Below, piece by piece: positions 1 to 7,368 of a stretch of 14,970 bases of DNA; position 1 is the stretch's first letter; each line of letters opens with the position of its first letter. The notes beneath the pieces were generated by a model. That model saw nothing but the letters and a program-made list of their open reading frames with translations. It had not been told where the DNA came from and searched no databases. The stretch comes from DATGKR01 sp035294565. GTDB taxonomy: Bacteria; Actinomycetota; Acidimicrobiia; Acidimicrobiales; Palsa-688. A program made the position numbers and the translations under genes. Where the stretch lies: assembly GCA_035294565.1 (NCBI GenBank), contig DATGKR010000074.1, positions 1-14,970 of the forward strand. The letters are read 5' to 3'.

Positions 1-951
1 GTCGCCCACGGGGACCTCTCGACGAAGAACATCCTGTGGTCTCTGCAACGCGTCCCGGAGGTCTTCGTCATCGACTGTGACAACAGCGAGCTCTACCTCC
101 CCGGCGGCGAGCTTCTCGGGCGGCGTGCAAGACGCCGAGCGATGACCCCCAACTGGAACGACCCGGCCGTCGGGGCGGGGGAGAACCCCACGCCGGCCTC
201 GGACCGCTACTCGCTGGCGCTGGTGTTCCTGCGGGTGGTGGGCGCGGCGAACTTCCCCATCCAGGCCCGCCAGCGCGACGGCGGGCCGGTGCGCGTCGAG
301 GCGGCCCTCCCGCCCCGGGGCGGGCTCCGCCCGGGCGACCCGGTGTGGAGCCTGTGCGCCAGAGGGCTGAGCCTGGCGGACCCGGCAGGAAGGCCGAGCG
401 CCGGCGAGTGGGCGGCGGTGCTCGAGGCGGTGCTGGCCGAGATGGGCTCGCCCGAGGTGGCTGCCGCCGTCCGGGTGGCCCAGGGGGGCTGGTCCCCCCC
501 GGAGGCGGCGCCCCCGCCCCGGGGGACAGCTGCCGACGTCGAGATCGTCCCGGTGCCGGGCGGGGACCGCCCGGAGCGCCGCTGGCACCGGGTCAACCCG
601 GCCCAAAGCCCCCTGCATGCCGGCGGCCCCGGTGGACCCCGGGCCGGGACACCCGTGGTGGCCGGCGGGCTGCGCTCCTACACCCCCACCCTCCCGGTCG
701 CCGCTGCCGCCGTCCCCGGCGGGCGGGGATCCGACGACCAGTCCGTGTGGCCGGAGCTGCTCAGCGGGTTCCGCCAGGCGGTGCGCCTCTGGGCGGGCCT
801 GCACCGGGACACGCTCAGGTCGGCGCTGACCGCCGGCCGGCGCGCCCGGGCGGGACGCCTGGCGGTGCTCTGCGCCGCGATCGACGTGGCCCTGGCGATA
901 ATCGCCGGGTTCGTGCTGGCCGTCCTGATCGCCCCTATGTTGGGCCTATGA
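1..951 (+). CDS. Membrane-anchored Ser/Thr protein kinase of a TerY-type triad (5' truncated)
   Basis: The reading frame is open from the first base, so only the C-terminal 316 residues are visible. Residues 4-11 (HGDLSTKN) match a kinase catalytic loop with the catalytic Asp and Asn. VIDCDN at about 23-28 sits where the DFG motif normally lies, with the metal-binding Asp kept, and TPNWNDP follows as the activation segment. The ATG at 142 is therefore internal and not the start. The remainder of the C-lobe is followed by a Pro/Gly-rich linker and a single hydrophobic segment near the C-terminus (about residues 288-312), which predicts a membrane anchor with a cytoplasmic kinase domain. The stop overlaps the next start (ATGA), so translation is coupled to the vWA gene. 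Kinase, vWA and PP2C together form the known TerY-P triad, in which kinase and phosphatase probably act in opposition on shared substrates. The ATP-binding lobe lies outside the window and its integrity cannot be judged. Confidence 0.85.
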   Translation, partial: VAHGDLSTKNILWSLQRVPEVFVIDCDNSELYLPGGELLGRRARRRAMTPNWNDPAVGAGENPTPASDRYSLALVFLRVVGAANFPIQARQRDGGPVRVEAALPPRGGLRPGDPVWSLCARGLSLADPAGRPSAGEWAAVLEAVLAEMGSPEVAAAVRVAQGGWSPPEAAPPPRGTAADVEIVPVPGGDRPERRWHRVNPAQSPLHAGGPGGPRAGTPVVAGGLRSYTPTLPVAAAAVPGGRGSDDQSVWPELLSGFRQAVRLWAGLHRDTLRSALTAGRRARAGRLAVLCAAIDVALAIIAGFVLAVLIAPMLGL

Positions 952-1655
952 GCGCGACCAGCGTGAGCGTCGAGGAGCGTTACTCGGTCTTCCCCTTCTA
1001 CCTCTGCCTGGACACGTCGGCGTCGATGGCGGGCGCCCCGATCGACAGCGTCAACCGCCAGATGCCACTTCTCCGGGCCAGCGTCGGCGAGGACCCGGCC
1101 GTGGCGGAGGTGATACGCCTGGGTGTGGTCACCTTCAGCGACGTCGCCCACAGCCTTCTGCCGCTCAGCGACCTGAGCCTCGTCGAGGCCGTCCCCGAGG
1201 TCAGCGCCCAGGGGCGAACCTCCTACGCCGCCGCCTTCGACCACCTTCGTCACGTCATCGAGGAGGACTACCAGCGCGGCCGGGCGGGCGGCGACCGCTG
1301 GTACCGTCCCGCCGTCATCTTCATCTCCGACGGGCGGCCGACCGACGAACCCGAACGCTGGCGCTCGGCGCTCGCCCGGCTCAGCGACCCCGGCTGGAAA
1401 CGCCGGCCGAACATCCTGGCGTTCGGCTTCGGCGACGCCGACCCGGCAGTCCTCGCCGAGGTCGCGGGTTCTAAGCCGAACCGGGCGTTCATCGCCGCCG
1501 AAGGTGCAGAACCGGCGAAGGTCGTCCCCGAGCTGCTGTCGGGGCTCATCCAGTCGATCGTCAGCTCCTCGGCGAGCGTCTACGAGGGATCGGCCCAGCT
1601 GGTGCCCCCCGACGTGCCGAGCATGAAGGCGATCCCCGTCGACCAGCTCGACTGA
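948..1655 (+). CDS. TerY-like von Willebrand factor A domain protein
   Basis: This 235-residue protein is essentially one vWA domain, the usual size for TerY-like proteins. The metal-ion-dependent adhesion site is complete: DTSAS at residues 22-26, the conserved Thr in GRTSYAAA, and the Asp in ISDGRPTD. No signal peptide or membrane segment is seen, so it should be cytoplasmic. In the TerY-P triad such vWA proteins are thought to act as metal-dependent scaffolds or as targets of the neighbouring kinase and phosphatase; that role is inferred here from context. The ATG at 948 was chosen because it overlaps the kinase stop by 4 nt and puts the first vWA strand close to the N-terminus. The frame is open further upstream, but that part is antisense-like composition inside the kinase gene. 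No Shine-Dalgarno is seen, which fits translational coupling. Confidence 0.9.
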   Translation: MSATSVSVEERYSVFPFYLCLDTSASMAGAPIDSVNRQMPLLRASVGEDPAVAEVIRLGVVTFSDVAHSLLPLSDLSLVEAVPEVSAQGRTSYAAAFDHLRHVIEEDYQRGRAGGDRWYRPAVIFISDGRPTDEPERWRSALARLSDPGWKRRPNILAFGFGDADPAVLAEVAGSKPNRAFIAAEGAEPAKVVPELLSGLIQSIVSSSASVYEGSAQLVPPDVPSMKAIPVDQLD

Positions 1656-1661
1656 TTCCCC

Positions 1662-2594
1662 ATGGCGGATCGGCTGCCGAGCGGCTTGCGCCCTGACGAG
1701 CCGACCGCCCCGGGCTTCGGCCGCGAGTCGCGAGCGGCGGCCGAAGAACCCCGGCTGCGCAGCGTCGGCGATGCTGCGACGGCGTGGTGGCGGGCGGAGG
1801 GCGGCAGCTGCGGGTGGTGCTCCCTGCGGGCGGCCACCGCCGCCGGGGTCAAACACCGGCTGTCGGCCGTGGCCGGTGAGGACTCCTACGCGTGGGCGAT
1901 CGGCGACGGGGTGCTCGCCGTGGCTGTCGCAGACGGGATCGGCACCGTCGCCGGGGCTGCCGGCGCCGCCGAGAGAGCCGCCGCGGCGGCAGCCGGCGCG
2001 GCGGTCGCGTCCGGAGCGCGCGACGGCGTGGAGGCGGCTAACCGGGCGGCCGCGGGCGGTGGGGCCACCACCGTCGTGGTCGCCGTCGTCGACCCGCGGG
2101 GCCGCGTATCGGCCGCCCGGGTCGGCGACAGCACGGCGCTGGTCGCCGGACCCGGCGGTCGGTGGCGGGAGCTGTTCGAACCGCCCGACCCCGAGCGACC
2201 CGACGCGGTCACCGCCGCCCTGCCCGCGACCGACCCTCGGCTGGAGGAGGCGGACGACCACCTGGGCCCAGGGGAGGTGCTGGTGCTCGCCAGCGACGGC
2301 CTTGCCGACCCCTGGCGGGACGGGCCGACGACGGTCGCGCCGTCCTTGGCGGGGGCGGTCGTCTCCCGCCCGTCGCCCCTCGAGCTCGCCGGTCTGGTCG
2401 ACTTCTCCCGCCACGGCTGCCACGACGATCGCACCGCCGTGTGCGTGTGGCTACCAGGCGTCGGCGAGGGCGTCGACCCGGGCGCCGCTCAGGGCCTTCA
2501 TCTCCACGACGTAGCCCCCTCCGGGGATCAGACCGGCGACGAGGATCGTCAAGGTGGTGAAGAGCCCCCACCGCATGCGGGAGCGGACGAGTAG
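1662..2594 (+). CDS. PP2C-family protein Ser/Thr phosphatase of the triad
   Basis: The protein has 310 residues and matches a compact PP2C_2-type phosphatase. The acidic metal-binding motifs appear in order: AGEDSY, VADGIGT, GATTVVVAVV, RVGDST, LASDGLADPW and the terminal DDRTAVCVW. All the expected metal-ligand Asp residues are present, so it is probably active. It starts 6 nt after the vWA stop and forms the third member of the kinase/vWA/PP2C triad, where it would remove phosphates placed by the kinase. The PP2C fold ends near residue 265. The remaining 40-odd residues are hydrophilic and acidic and are encoded antisense to the convergent DUF3817 gene (144-bp overlap), so this tail is probably a by-product of a lost stop codon rather than a domain. 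The first 50 or so residues are also low complexity, so the true start could lie somewhat downstream. Confidence 0.88.
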   Translation: MADRLPSGLRPDEPTAPGFGRESRAAAEEPRLRSVGDAATAWWRAEGGSCGWCSLRAATAAGVKHRLSAVAGEDSYAWAIGDGVLAVAVADGIGTVAGAAGAAERAAAAAAGAAVASGARDGVEAANRAAAGGGATTVVVAVVDPRGRVSAARVGDSTALVAGPGGRWRELFEPPDPERPDAVTAALPATDPRLEEADDHLGPGEVLVLASDGLADPWRDGPTTVAPSLAGAVVSRPSPLELAGLVDFSRHGCHDDRTAVCVWLPGVGEGVDPGAAQGLHLHDVAPSGDQTGDEDRQGGEEPPPHAGADE

Positions 2595-2774
2595 CACCAA
2601 GAACAGGTAGGCGGTGAAGACGCAGCCGTGGGAGAAGCCGACGACGACCAGCGCCGAGTGCCACGCCCCGGAGAACCGGTAGCCGGTCAGGGTCACCACC
2701 CACGCCACGCAGAGGATCACGAAGAAGGTGGCCTCCCAGAAGGCCACCTTGCGCAGCAGCTTCACCAGGCGCAC
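2451..2774 (-). CDS. DUF3817 small integral membrane protein
   Basis: The product has 107 residues with three hydrophobic segments, at roughly 9-30, 37-62 and 68-90. It resembles the DUF3817 family in a WEATFF segment after the first basic residues, an SHGCVFTAY motif in the second helix (family HG..F..Y) and an IPGGGY turn after the third helix. The family is common in actinomycetes; its function is unknown. The start is GTG at 2774, preceded on the minus strand by a -10-like TACAGT nine bases upstream, consistent with a leaderless transcript. It diverges from the exopolyphosphatase gene across about 55 bp, and its 3' half overlaps the PP2C gene tail to tail. Confidence 0.82.
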   Translation of the reverse strand: MRLVKLLRKVAFWEATFFVILCVAWVVTLTGYRFSGAWHSALVVVGFSHGCVFTAYLFLVLLVRSRMRWGLFTTLTILVAGLIPGGGYVVEMKALSGARVDALADAW

Positions 2775-2783
2775 CGGGTGCCG

Positions 2784-2789
2784 ACTGTA
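2784..2789 (-). promoter_or_regulatory. -10 element (TACAGT) of the DUF3817 gene
   Basis: On the minus strand TACAGT lies 9 nt before the GTG start at 2774, with no Shine-Dalgarno between. This is the spacing expected when transcription begins at or next to the start codon. No clear -35 is visible. Confidence 0.45.
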
Positions 2790-2819
2790 ACAAGGCGCGG
2801 TTTGCGCGCGGTGGCGGGG

Positions 2820-2825
2820 TAGCTT
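2820..2825 (+). promoter_or_regulatory. -10 element (TAGCTT) of the exopolyphosphatase gene
   Basis: TAGCTT is followed after 8 nt by GTG at 2834, giving a leaderless start. The ATG at 2828 is only 2 nt from the hexamer, too close for it to lie in an mRNA made from this promoter. The same hexamer with the same 8-nt gap precedes the acyl-CoA ligase gene on the other strand (12041-12046). Confidence 0.5.
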
Positions 2826-2833
2826 CGATGGAC

Positions 2834-4420
2834 GTGCGGATCGCCGCTTTCGACCTGGGCAGCAACTCGTTCCACCTCCTCGTGGCCGATGCCCATCCGG
2901 ACGGCAGCTTCGAGGCGGTCCTGCAGGACAAGGAGATGCTCCGCCTCGGCAGCAGGGTCGCCTCCACCGGCCTCATAGGCGACGACGGTGCCGACGCCGC
3001 GGTCGGCGTGGTGCGCCGGTTCAAGGCGATGGCCGATTCCCAGCAGGCCGACGAGATCGTCGCGTGCGCCACCGCCGCCTTCCGAGAAGCCGAGGACTCC
3101 CTCGCGGTGGTCGACAGGATCGAGGCGGAGACCGGCGTGAAGGTGAAGGTGATAAGCGGCCGGGAGGAGGCTCGCCTCATCTTCGACGCCGTGCGGGCCA
3201 GCGTGCTAATCGACCCCGCCCCCGCCCTGTGCCTGGACCTGGGCGGCGGCAGCCTCGAGGTCTCGATCGGCGGTCCGGGAGGGCTCGAATGGTCGACCAG
3301 CCTGAAGCTGGGCGTCGCCCGGCTGACCGCCGAGCTGGTCCGCTCCGACCCGCCGAGCGGAGCCGACGCCCGCAGGGTCGTGGCGGCCGTCAACCGGGCC
3401 TTCCAGCGGGTGCTGCCCGAGCTCGAAGCGCGCCGCCCGGCCATGGCGGTGGTGAGCTCCGGCACCCTCACCACCCTGCTGCGCCTCGCCGCCGCCGGGA
3501 AGGGCGGCCAGCCGCCGGCGAGCGTCAACCAGCTGACCGTCCCCCTGTCTCGCCTGGAAGCCCTTGGCGAGCGCCTCTGCTCCATGACCTCCGCCGAGCG
3601 TGAACGGCTCCCCGGCGTGGACGCCAGGCGCGCCGACCTGCTGCCGGCGGGCATTCTGCTCTTGACCACGGTGCTCGACCTGGCCGGCCTGGACGAGGCG
3701 GTGGGCTGCGCCTGGGCCCTTCGCGAAGGGATGGCGCTCGACGCCATCGGCCATCACAGCCGAGCGGAGTTGGATCCCGACCCCAAGGCGATCCGACGGG
3801 AGTCGGTGCTGGGGCTGTGCAGGCGGAGCAACTGGAGCGAGACGCACAGCCGCAAAGTCGCCCGCCTGGCTCGAGACCTGTTCTTTGGAACAGCCCCGCT
3901 GCACCGCCTCTCCGAGACCGACCTGGAGCTGCTCGAGCTCGGCGCCTACCTCCACGACATCGGCGAGCACGTGAGCACCGACGGCCACGAGCGCCACACC
4001 GCCTACCTGATCGAGAATGGGCGTCTGCGGGGGTTCACTCCGGCAGAGGTCGACGTCCTCGCATGCCTCGGGCGTTTCCACAAAAGAGGCGCCCCCAAGG
4101 CTTCTTTCGAGCCCTACGCCCGCCTCGGCGCGGCCGACCAGGCGCGGGTCACCAAGCTGGTCGCCCTCCTTCAGGTCGCCGACGGGCTGGACCGCAGCCA
4201 CGGTGGCCCCGTCCGCGACATCCAGGTGTTCGCCGGTCCGGGGGTTGTCGACGTGGTCGTCGAGGCGGACGAGGAGATCGACCTGGAGCTGTGGGGGCTG
4301 CGCAGGAAGCGGGACCTCTTCGAGAAGGCCTTCGGCTGCCGCTTGGACGTCGCCGACGCCCAGCTCCGGCTCGCCCTGGACGACGCCGCCTTCAGCCGCG
4401 CGGCGGGCCGCGCCTGGTAG
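2834..4420 (+). CDS. ppx: Exopolyphosphatase / guanosine pentaphosphate phosphohydrolase (Ppx/GppA), with HD domain
   Basis: This cytoplasmic phosphatase should remove terminal phosphate from polyphosphate or convert pppGpp to ppGpp; the two activities cannot be separated by sequence. The N-terminal half has the actin-like ASKHA fold: FDLGSNSFHLL at the start (phosphate-1), CATAAFREA, ISGREEARLIF and LDLGGGSLEV (phosphate-2), then SSGTLTTLL. The C-terminal part carries an HD-type helical domain with YLHDIGEHVSTDGHERH. The length of 528 residues is close to long bacterial Ppx proteins with this domain. I place the start at GTG 2834 because a -10 hexamer lies 8 nt upstream and MRIAAFDLGSNS matches the usual family N-terminus. 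ATG 2828 would add two residues. It is transcribed away from the DUF3817 gene. Confidence 0.88.
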   Translation: MRIAAFDLGSNSFHLLVADAHPDGSFEAVLQDKEMLRLGSRVASTGLIGDDGADAAVGVVRRFKAMADSQQADEIVACATAAFREAEDSLAVVDRIEAETGVKVKVISGREEARLIFDAVRASVLIDPAPALCLDLGGGSLEVSIGGPGGLEWSTSLKLGVARLTAELVRSDPPSGADARRVVAAVNRAFQRVLPELEARRPAMAVVSSGTLTTLLRLAAAGKGGQPPASVNQLTVPLSRLEALGERLCSMTSAERERLPGVDARRADLLPAGILLLTTVLDLAGLDEAVGCAWALREGMALDAIGHHSRAELDPDPKAIRRESVLGLCRRSNWSETHSRKVARLARDLFFGTAPLHRLSETDLELLELGAYLHDIGEHVSTDGHERHTAYLIENGRLRGFTPAEVDVLACLGRFHKRGAPKASFEPYARLGAADQARVTKLVALLQVADGLDRSHGGPVRDIQVFAGPGVVDVVVEADEEIDLELWGLRRKRDLFEKAFGCRLDVADAQLRLALDDAAFSRAAGRAW

Positions 4421-4435
4421 GCGGCTCGCCGTAGC

Positions 4436-4441
4436 TACGCT
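4436..4441 (+). promoter_or_regulatory. Possible -10 element (TACGCT) for the penicillin-binding protein gene
   Basis: TACGCT lies between the exopolyphosphatase stop (4420) and the penicillin-binding protein start (4490). Transcription would begin near 4449 and leave a leader of about 40 nt. An overlapping TAGCTA at 4432 is an alternative. No Shine-Dalgarno is seen in the leader. The short frame ATG CCC CGC CCC AAG ACA TGA (4473-4493) ends in an ATGA overlap with the gene start. Confidence 0.3.
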
Positions 4442-4489
4442 CGCGGCCCGTTTGGGTATCACCTACACGCCTATGCCCCGCCCCAAGAC

Positions 4490-6592
4490 ATGAGACGGCT
4501 CGTCGGCGCCCTCGCCGTGGTGGCCGCCTCGGCCGTTGCCCTCGCCGGAACGCTCGTCGCTTTTTCGGTGATCGGCACCACCGCCGTGCACCGTTCGGCG
4601 AGCGCCACGGAGCAGCCCCTGCCGTCCCTCGACAGCCGGGAGCAGGTCGGCTCCACGGTTTACGCCGACAACGGCAAGACCGTCCTCGCCGTGTTGTCGG
4701 GGCCGGAGTTCCGCGAGCCGGTCCAGCTGCAGCAGGTGTCGAAGGTGATGATCACGGCGGTGATCGACACCGAGGACCACGGCTTCTACCTGCACGGGGG
4801 CTTCGACGTCACCTCCATCGTGCGGGCGATGCTCCACGACGTGTCAGGTCCGGGCCTGCAGGGCGGATCGACCATCCCCCAGCAGCTCGTGAAACAGCTG
4901 TACCTGACACCCAAGCAGACCCTGTCACGCAAGGTGAAAGAGGTCGTGATCGCCGACCGCCTCGAGCAGCACTACACCAAGGACCGCATCTTGCAGGCGT
5001 ACCTGAACACGATCTACCTGGGCGACGGGGCCTACGGGGTGCAGGCCGCCGCAGAGACGTACTTCGGGGAGCCGGCCAGCCGGCTGACGCTCCCGCAGGC
5101 CGCCCTTCTGGCCGGGATGATCCAGGATCCAACCGGCTACAACCCTGTGCTGCAGCCGGCCGCGGCGAGGGACCGGCGGGCGCAGGTCCTGCAGCGGATG
5201 GTCGTCTACCACGACATCTCCCCGGCGGAAGCGGCTGCCGCCAACGCCGCCCCGCTGCCTTCGCCGAACCCGCCGAAGATCGGCTCCCTGCCGTCGGCGA
5301 GCTTCTACGTCGAGCAGGTCCGAAACGAGCTTCTCGGCCCGGGGAGCCCGCTCGGATCGACCTATGCGGAGCGCTACGACGCCCTCTTCGAAGGCGGATA
5401 CAAGATCTACACCAACCTCGACCCGTCCATGCAGGCCGACGCCGAGCAGGCGGTTGCCGCCGACACCCCCGCCAACAGCGGCGGCTTCGAGGAGGCGATG
5501 GTCTCCATCGACCCGGCCAACGGCGCCGTCAGGGCCTTGGTCGGCGGCGCCAAGGGCACGAGCTTCGACATCGTCACCCAGGGGCTGCGCCAGCCAGGGT
5601 CGGGCTTCAAGATCTTCACCCTCCTCGCCGCGCTCGAGCAGGGCTATTCGATATACGACACGCTCGACGGGGACTCGCCGTGCGCCATCAAGTTCCCGGG
5701 CAACGACTCGTTGGTCGCCAATCCGATCAAGAACTACACCAGCACCGAGGGCGGCGTGATGACCGTGCAGAACGCGACCGCCAACTCCGTGAACTGCGCC
5801 TACATCCGCCTCGCCCACCAGGTGGGCCTGCCCAACGTGGTGGCCATGGCCAAGAAGCTCGGGGTGAGCGAGGTGAGCTCCAAAGACGACGTCATCCCCT
5901 CCATGGTCATCGGCTCGGTGGCGGTGCACCCCATCGAGATGGCCGCCGCCTACGCCGCTCTGGCCGACGGCGGCGTCTACCACGCGCCGAGCTTCATCAA
6001 CCGGGTCGTGGATCGCGACGGCGACGTCGTCTACCAGGGAGGCCATCCCGGTAAGCGGGTGGTGTCAACCCAGATCGCAGCGGAAGCCGATCGGGCCTTC
6101 GAGGCTGTCGTCCAGTACGGGACCGGCACGGCGGCACAGCTGTACGGGCGCCAGGTGGCCGGCAAGACCGGCACCACCGACAACAACGTGGACGCGTGGT
6201 TCAACGGCTACACCCCCCAGCTCGCCTCCACCGTGTGGATGGGCAACGTGAAGGGGGAGGTCCCGATGGTCATCGGCGGGGTGCCGGTGTATGGAGCCGA
6301 CTACCCCGCCGAGACCTGGCACGACTACACGGCGGCGGCGCTGTCCGGCCAGCCGGACGTCCCCTTCCCGCCGCTGGACTCGTCGGCGCTCCCAGCGCCG
6401 CACTACATCACGTCCCCGTCGCTCGTCGCCGACGACATCACCGACCACAACCTCGTCTACAGCCCCCCGCCGAGCTACTACAGCCCGCCGGCGTACTATC
6501 GCTACACGCCGACCACCTACGCTCGCCTCCCCAGCCCGGCGCCGCCACCCGCCCCGGCGCCCGCTCCTACAACCAAGCACAGCGGGCATTGA
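4490..6592 (+). CDS. Bifunctional class A penicillin-binding protein (transglycosylase/transpeptidase)
   Basis: The 700-residue protein polymerises glycan strands from lipid II and cross-links peptide stems outside the cytoplasmic membrane. An N-terminal hydrophobic segment (about residues 4-30) acts as signal anchor. The GT51 transglycosylase domain follows with all its motifs: TEDHGFYLHGG (catalytic Glu in EDH), GGSTIPQQLVKQ, the RKVKE region and KDRILQAYLNTIYLG. The transpeptidase domain has the catalytic SxxK as SGFK in QPGSGFKIFT, SVN as the second motif and KTGTTD as the third, so both activities look intact. The C-terminus is a Pro/Tyr/Ser-rich tail of about 50 residues after the catalytic domain, probably extended in the wall. 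The start is the first in-frame ATG. Which paralogue of the organism's class A set this is cannot be told. Confidence 0.93.
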   Translation: MRRLVGALAVVAASAVALAGTLVAFSVIGTTAVHRSASATEQPLPSLDSREQVGSTVYADNGKTVLAVLSGPEFREPVQLQQVSKVMITAVIDTEDHGFYLHGGFDVTSIVRAMLHDVSGPGLQGGSTIPQQLVKQLYLTPKQTLSRKVKEVVIADRLEQHYTKDRILQAYLNTIYLGDGAYGVQAAAETYFGEPASRLTLPQAALLAGMIQDPTGYNPVLQPAAARDRRAQVLQRMVVYHDISPAEAAAANAAPLPSPNPPKIGSLPSASFYVEQVRNELLGPGSPLGSTYAERYDALFEGGYKIYTNLDPSMQADAEQAVAADTPANSGGFEEAMVSIDPANGAVRALVGGAKGTSFDIVTQGLRQPGSGFKIFTLLAALEQGYSIYDTLDGDSPCAIKFPGNDSLVANPIKNYTSTEGGVMTVQNATANSVNCAYIRLAHQVGLPNVVAMAKKLGVSEVSSKDDVIPSMVIGSVAVHPIEMAAAYAALADGGVYHAPSFINRVVDRDGDVVYQGGHPGKRVVSTQIAAEADRAFEAVVQYGTGTAAQLYGRQVAGKTGTTDNNVDAWFNGYTPQLASTVWMGNVKGEVPMVIGGVPVYGADYPAETWHDYTAAALSGQPDVPFPPLDSSALPAPHYITSPSLVADDITDHNLVYSPPPSYYSPPAYYRYTPTTYARLPSPAPPPAPAPAPTTKHSGH

Positions 6593-6608
6593 CGCCGCCC
6601 GGCCGGCC

Positions 6609-7334
6609 TTGAGCAGGCAGGATCTCGCCGCCGTTCTGGCCGTGCAGGACCTCGACCTGCTCGCCGACCAGCTCCGCCACCGGCGCGCCCACCTTCCGGC
6701 GCGCTCCGCCCTCGCCGGGCTCGACCGCCAGATCGAGTCGGCCAACGCGGAGCTGGCCGCCATCGAAGCCACCCTGGCCGACGTCGAGGCGCGCCAGGCC
6801 GCAGCCGAGGCCGAGCTGGCCGAGGCCGAGCGCCGGGCGGCTTCGCTCAGCACCCGCCTCTACGGTGGATCGGTGACCGCCTCGCGCGAGCTGTCGGCGA
6901 TGTCCACCGAGCTCGACCAGCTGAAGGCGCGGTCGTCGGCGATGGAGGACGCCGTCCTCGCTCTCATGGAGGAGCGCGACCCCCTCGAGGCCCGGTCGGC
7001 GGAGGTGGCAGCCGACGTGGAGCGCCTGGCCGGCGAGCGTGCGCGTGTGGCGGCGCAGCTCGAAGCCGACGAGGCCGCCGTCGACGCCGAGCTGGCGGAG
7101 GTGGCCGCGCGGCGGGCAGAGGCCGCTTCGGCGGTGCCGTCGGGCCTCCTCGAGACCTACGAGCGCCTGCGAAGCCGCCTCGACGGGGTCGGCGCCGCCA
7201 GGCTGGTCGGCAACCGCTGCGACGGATGCCACCTCACCCTTCCCGCCGTAGAGCTCGACCGGATCCGCCGGCTGCCCGACGGCGAGGTCTACACCTGCGA
7301 CCAGTGCTCGCGGATCCTCGTACCCGACCTGTAA
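6609..7334 (+). CDS. Coiled-coil protein with C-terminal C4 zinc ribbon (COG1579-like)
   Basis: The protein has 241 residues. From about residue 20 to 180 it is a long, Glu/Ala/Arg-rich heptad region predicted to form an antiparallel coiled coil. The C-terminus is a zinc ribbon with CDGC and CDQC pairs about 25 residues apart, ending CSRILVPDL. This matches the widespread zinc-ribbon domain proteins of COG1579, whose role is unsettled; nucleic-acid binding has been suggested. The start is TTG at 6609, 16 nt after the penicillin-binding protein stop, giving the family-like N-terminus SRQDLAAVLAVQDLDLLADQL. GTG at 6642 is an alternative that would remove 11 residues. It probably shares a transcript with the gene before it. 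Confidence 0.8.
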   Translation: MSRQDLAAVLAVQDLDLLADQLRHRRAHLPARSALAGLDRQIESANAELAAIEATLADVEARQAAAEAELAEAERRAASLSTRLYGGSVTASRELSAMSTELDQLKARSSAMEDAVLALMEERDPLEARSAEVAADVERLAGERARVAAQLEADEAAVDAELAEVAARRAEAASAVPSGLLETYERLRSRLDGVGAARLVGNRCDGCHLTLPAVELDRIRRLPDGEVYTCDQCSRILVPDL

Positions 7335-7354
7335 ACTAACTTAGTCCAGCTAAG
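7332..7354 (+). promoter_or_regulatory. TTAG/CTAA inverted-repeat operator with overlapping -10 for the MFS gene
   Basis: Between the zinc-ribbon stop and the MFS start is an AT-rich island in otherwise GC-rich DNA. ACTAA-C-TTAGT (7335-7345) is a perfect 5-bp inverted repeat. It overlaps a second repeat, CTTAG-TCCAG-CTAAG (7340-7354). TAAACT at 7332-7337 could serve as a -10 element, so a bound repressor would cover the start region. Exporter genes are often controlled by such sites (TetR, MarR or PadR types); the regulator here is unknown. Confidence 0.45.
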
Positions 7355-7368
7355 CAAATGGGGCTCCG

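Noticed and set aside
678..2423. A 581-codon open frame on the minus strand across the triad genes
   Set aside because: It lies antisense to three well-supported genes. Its product is Arg/Gly/Asp-rich with no recognisable motif, as expected from high-GC codon bias.
2209..4462. Long minus-strand open frames (2209-3747 and 3206-4462) under the exopolyphosphatase gene
   Set aside because: Low-complexity composition and no family match; the plus strand carries the full Ppx/GppA motif set.
4925..6046. A 373-codon minus-strand frame under the penicillin-binding protein gene
   Set aside because: Shadow frame of a clear GT51/transpeptidase gene; its Val/Gly/Asp/Arg-rich sequence has no motif.
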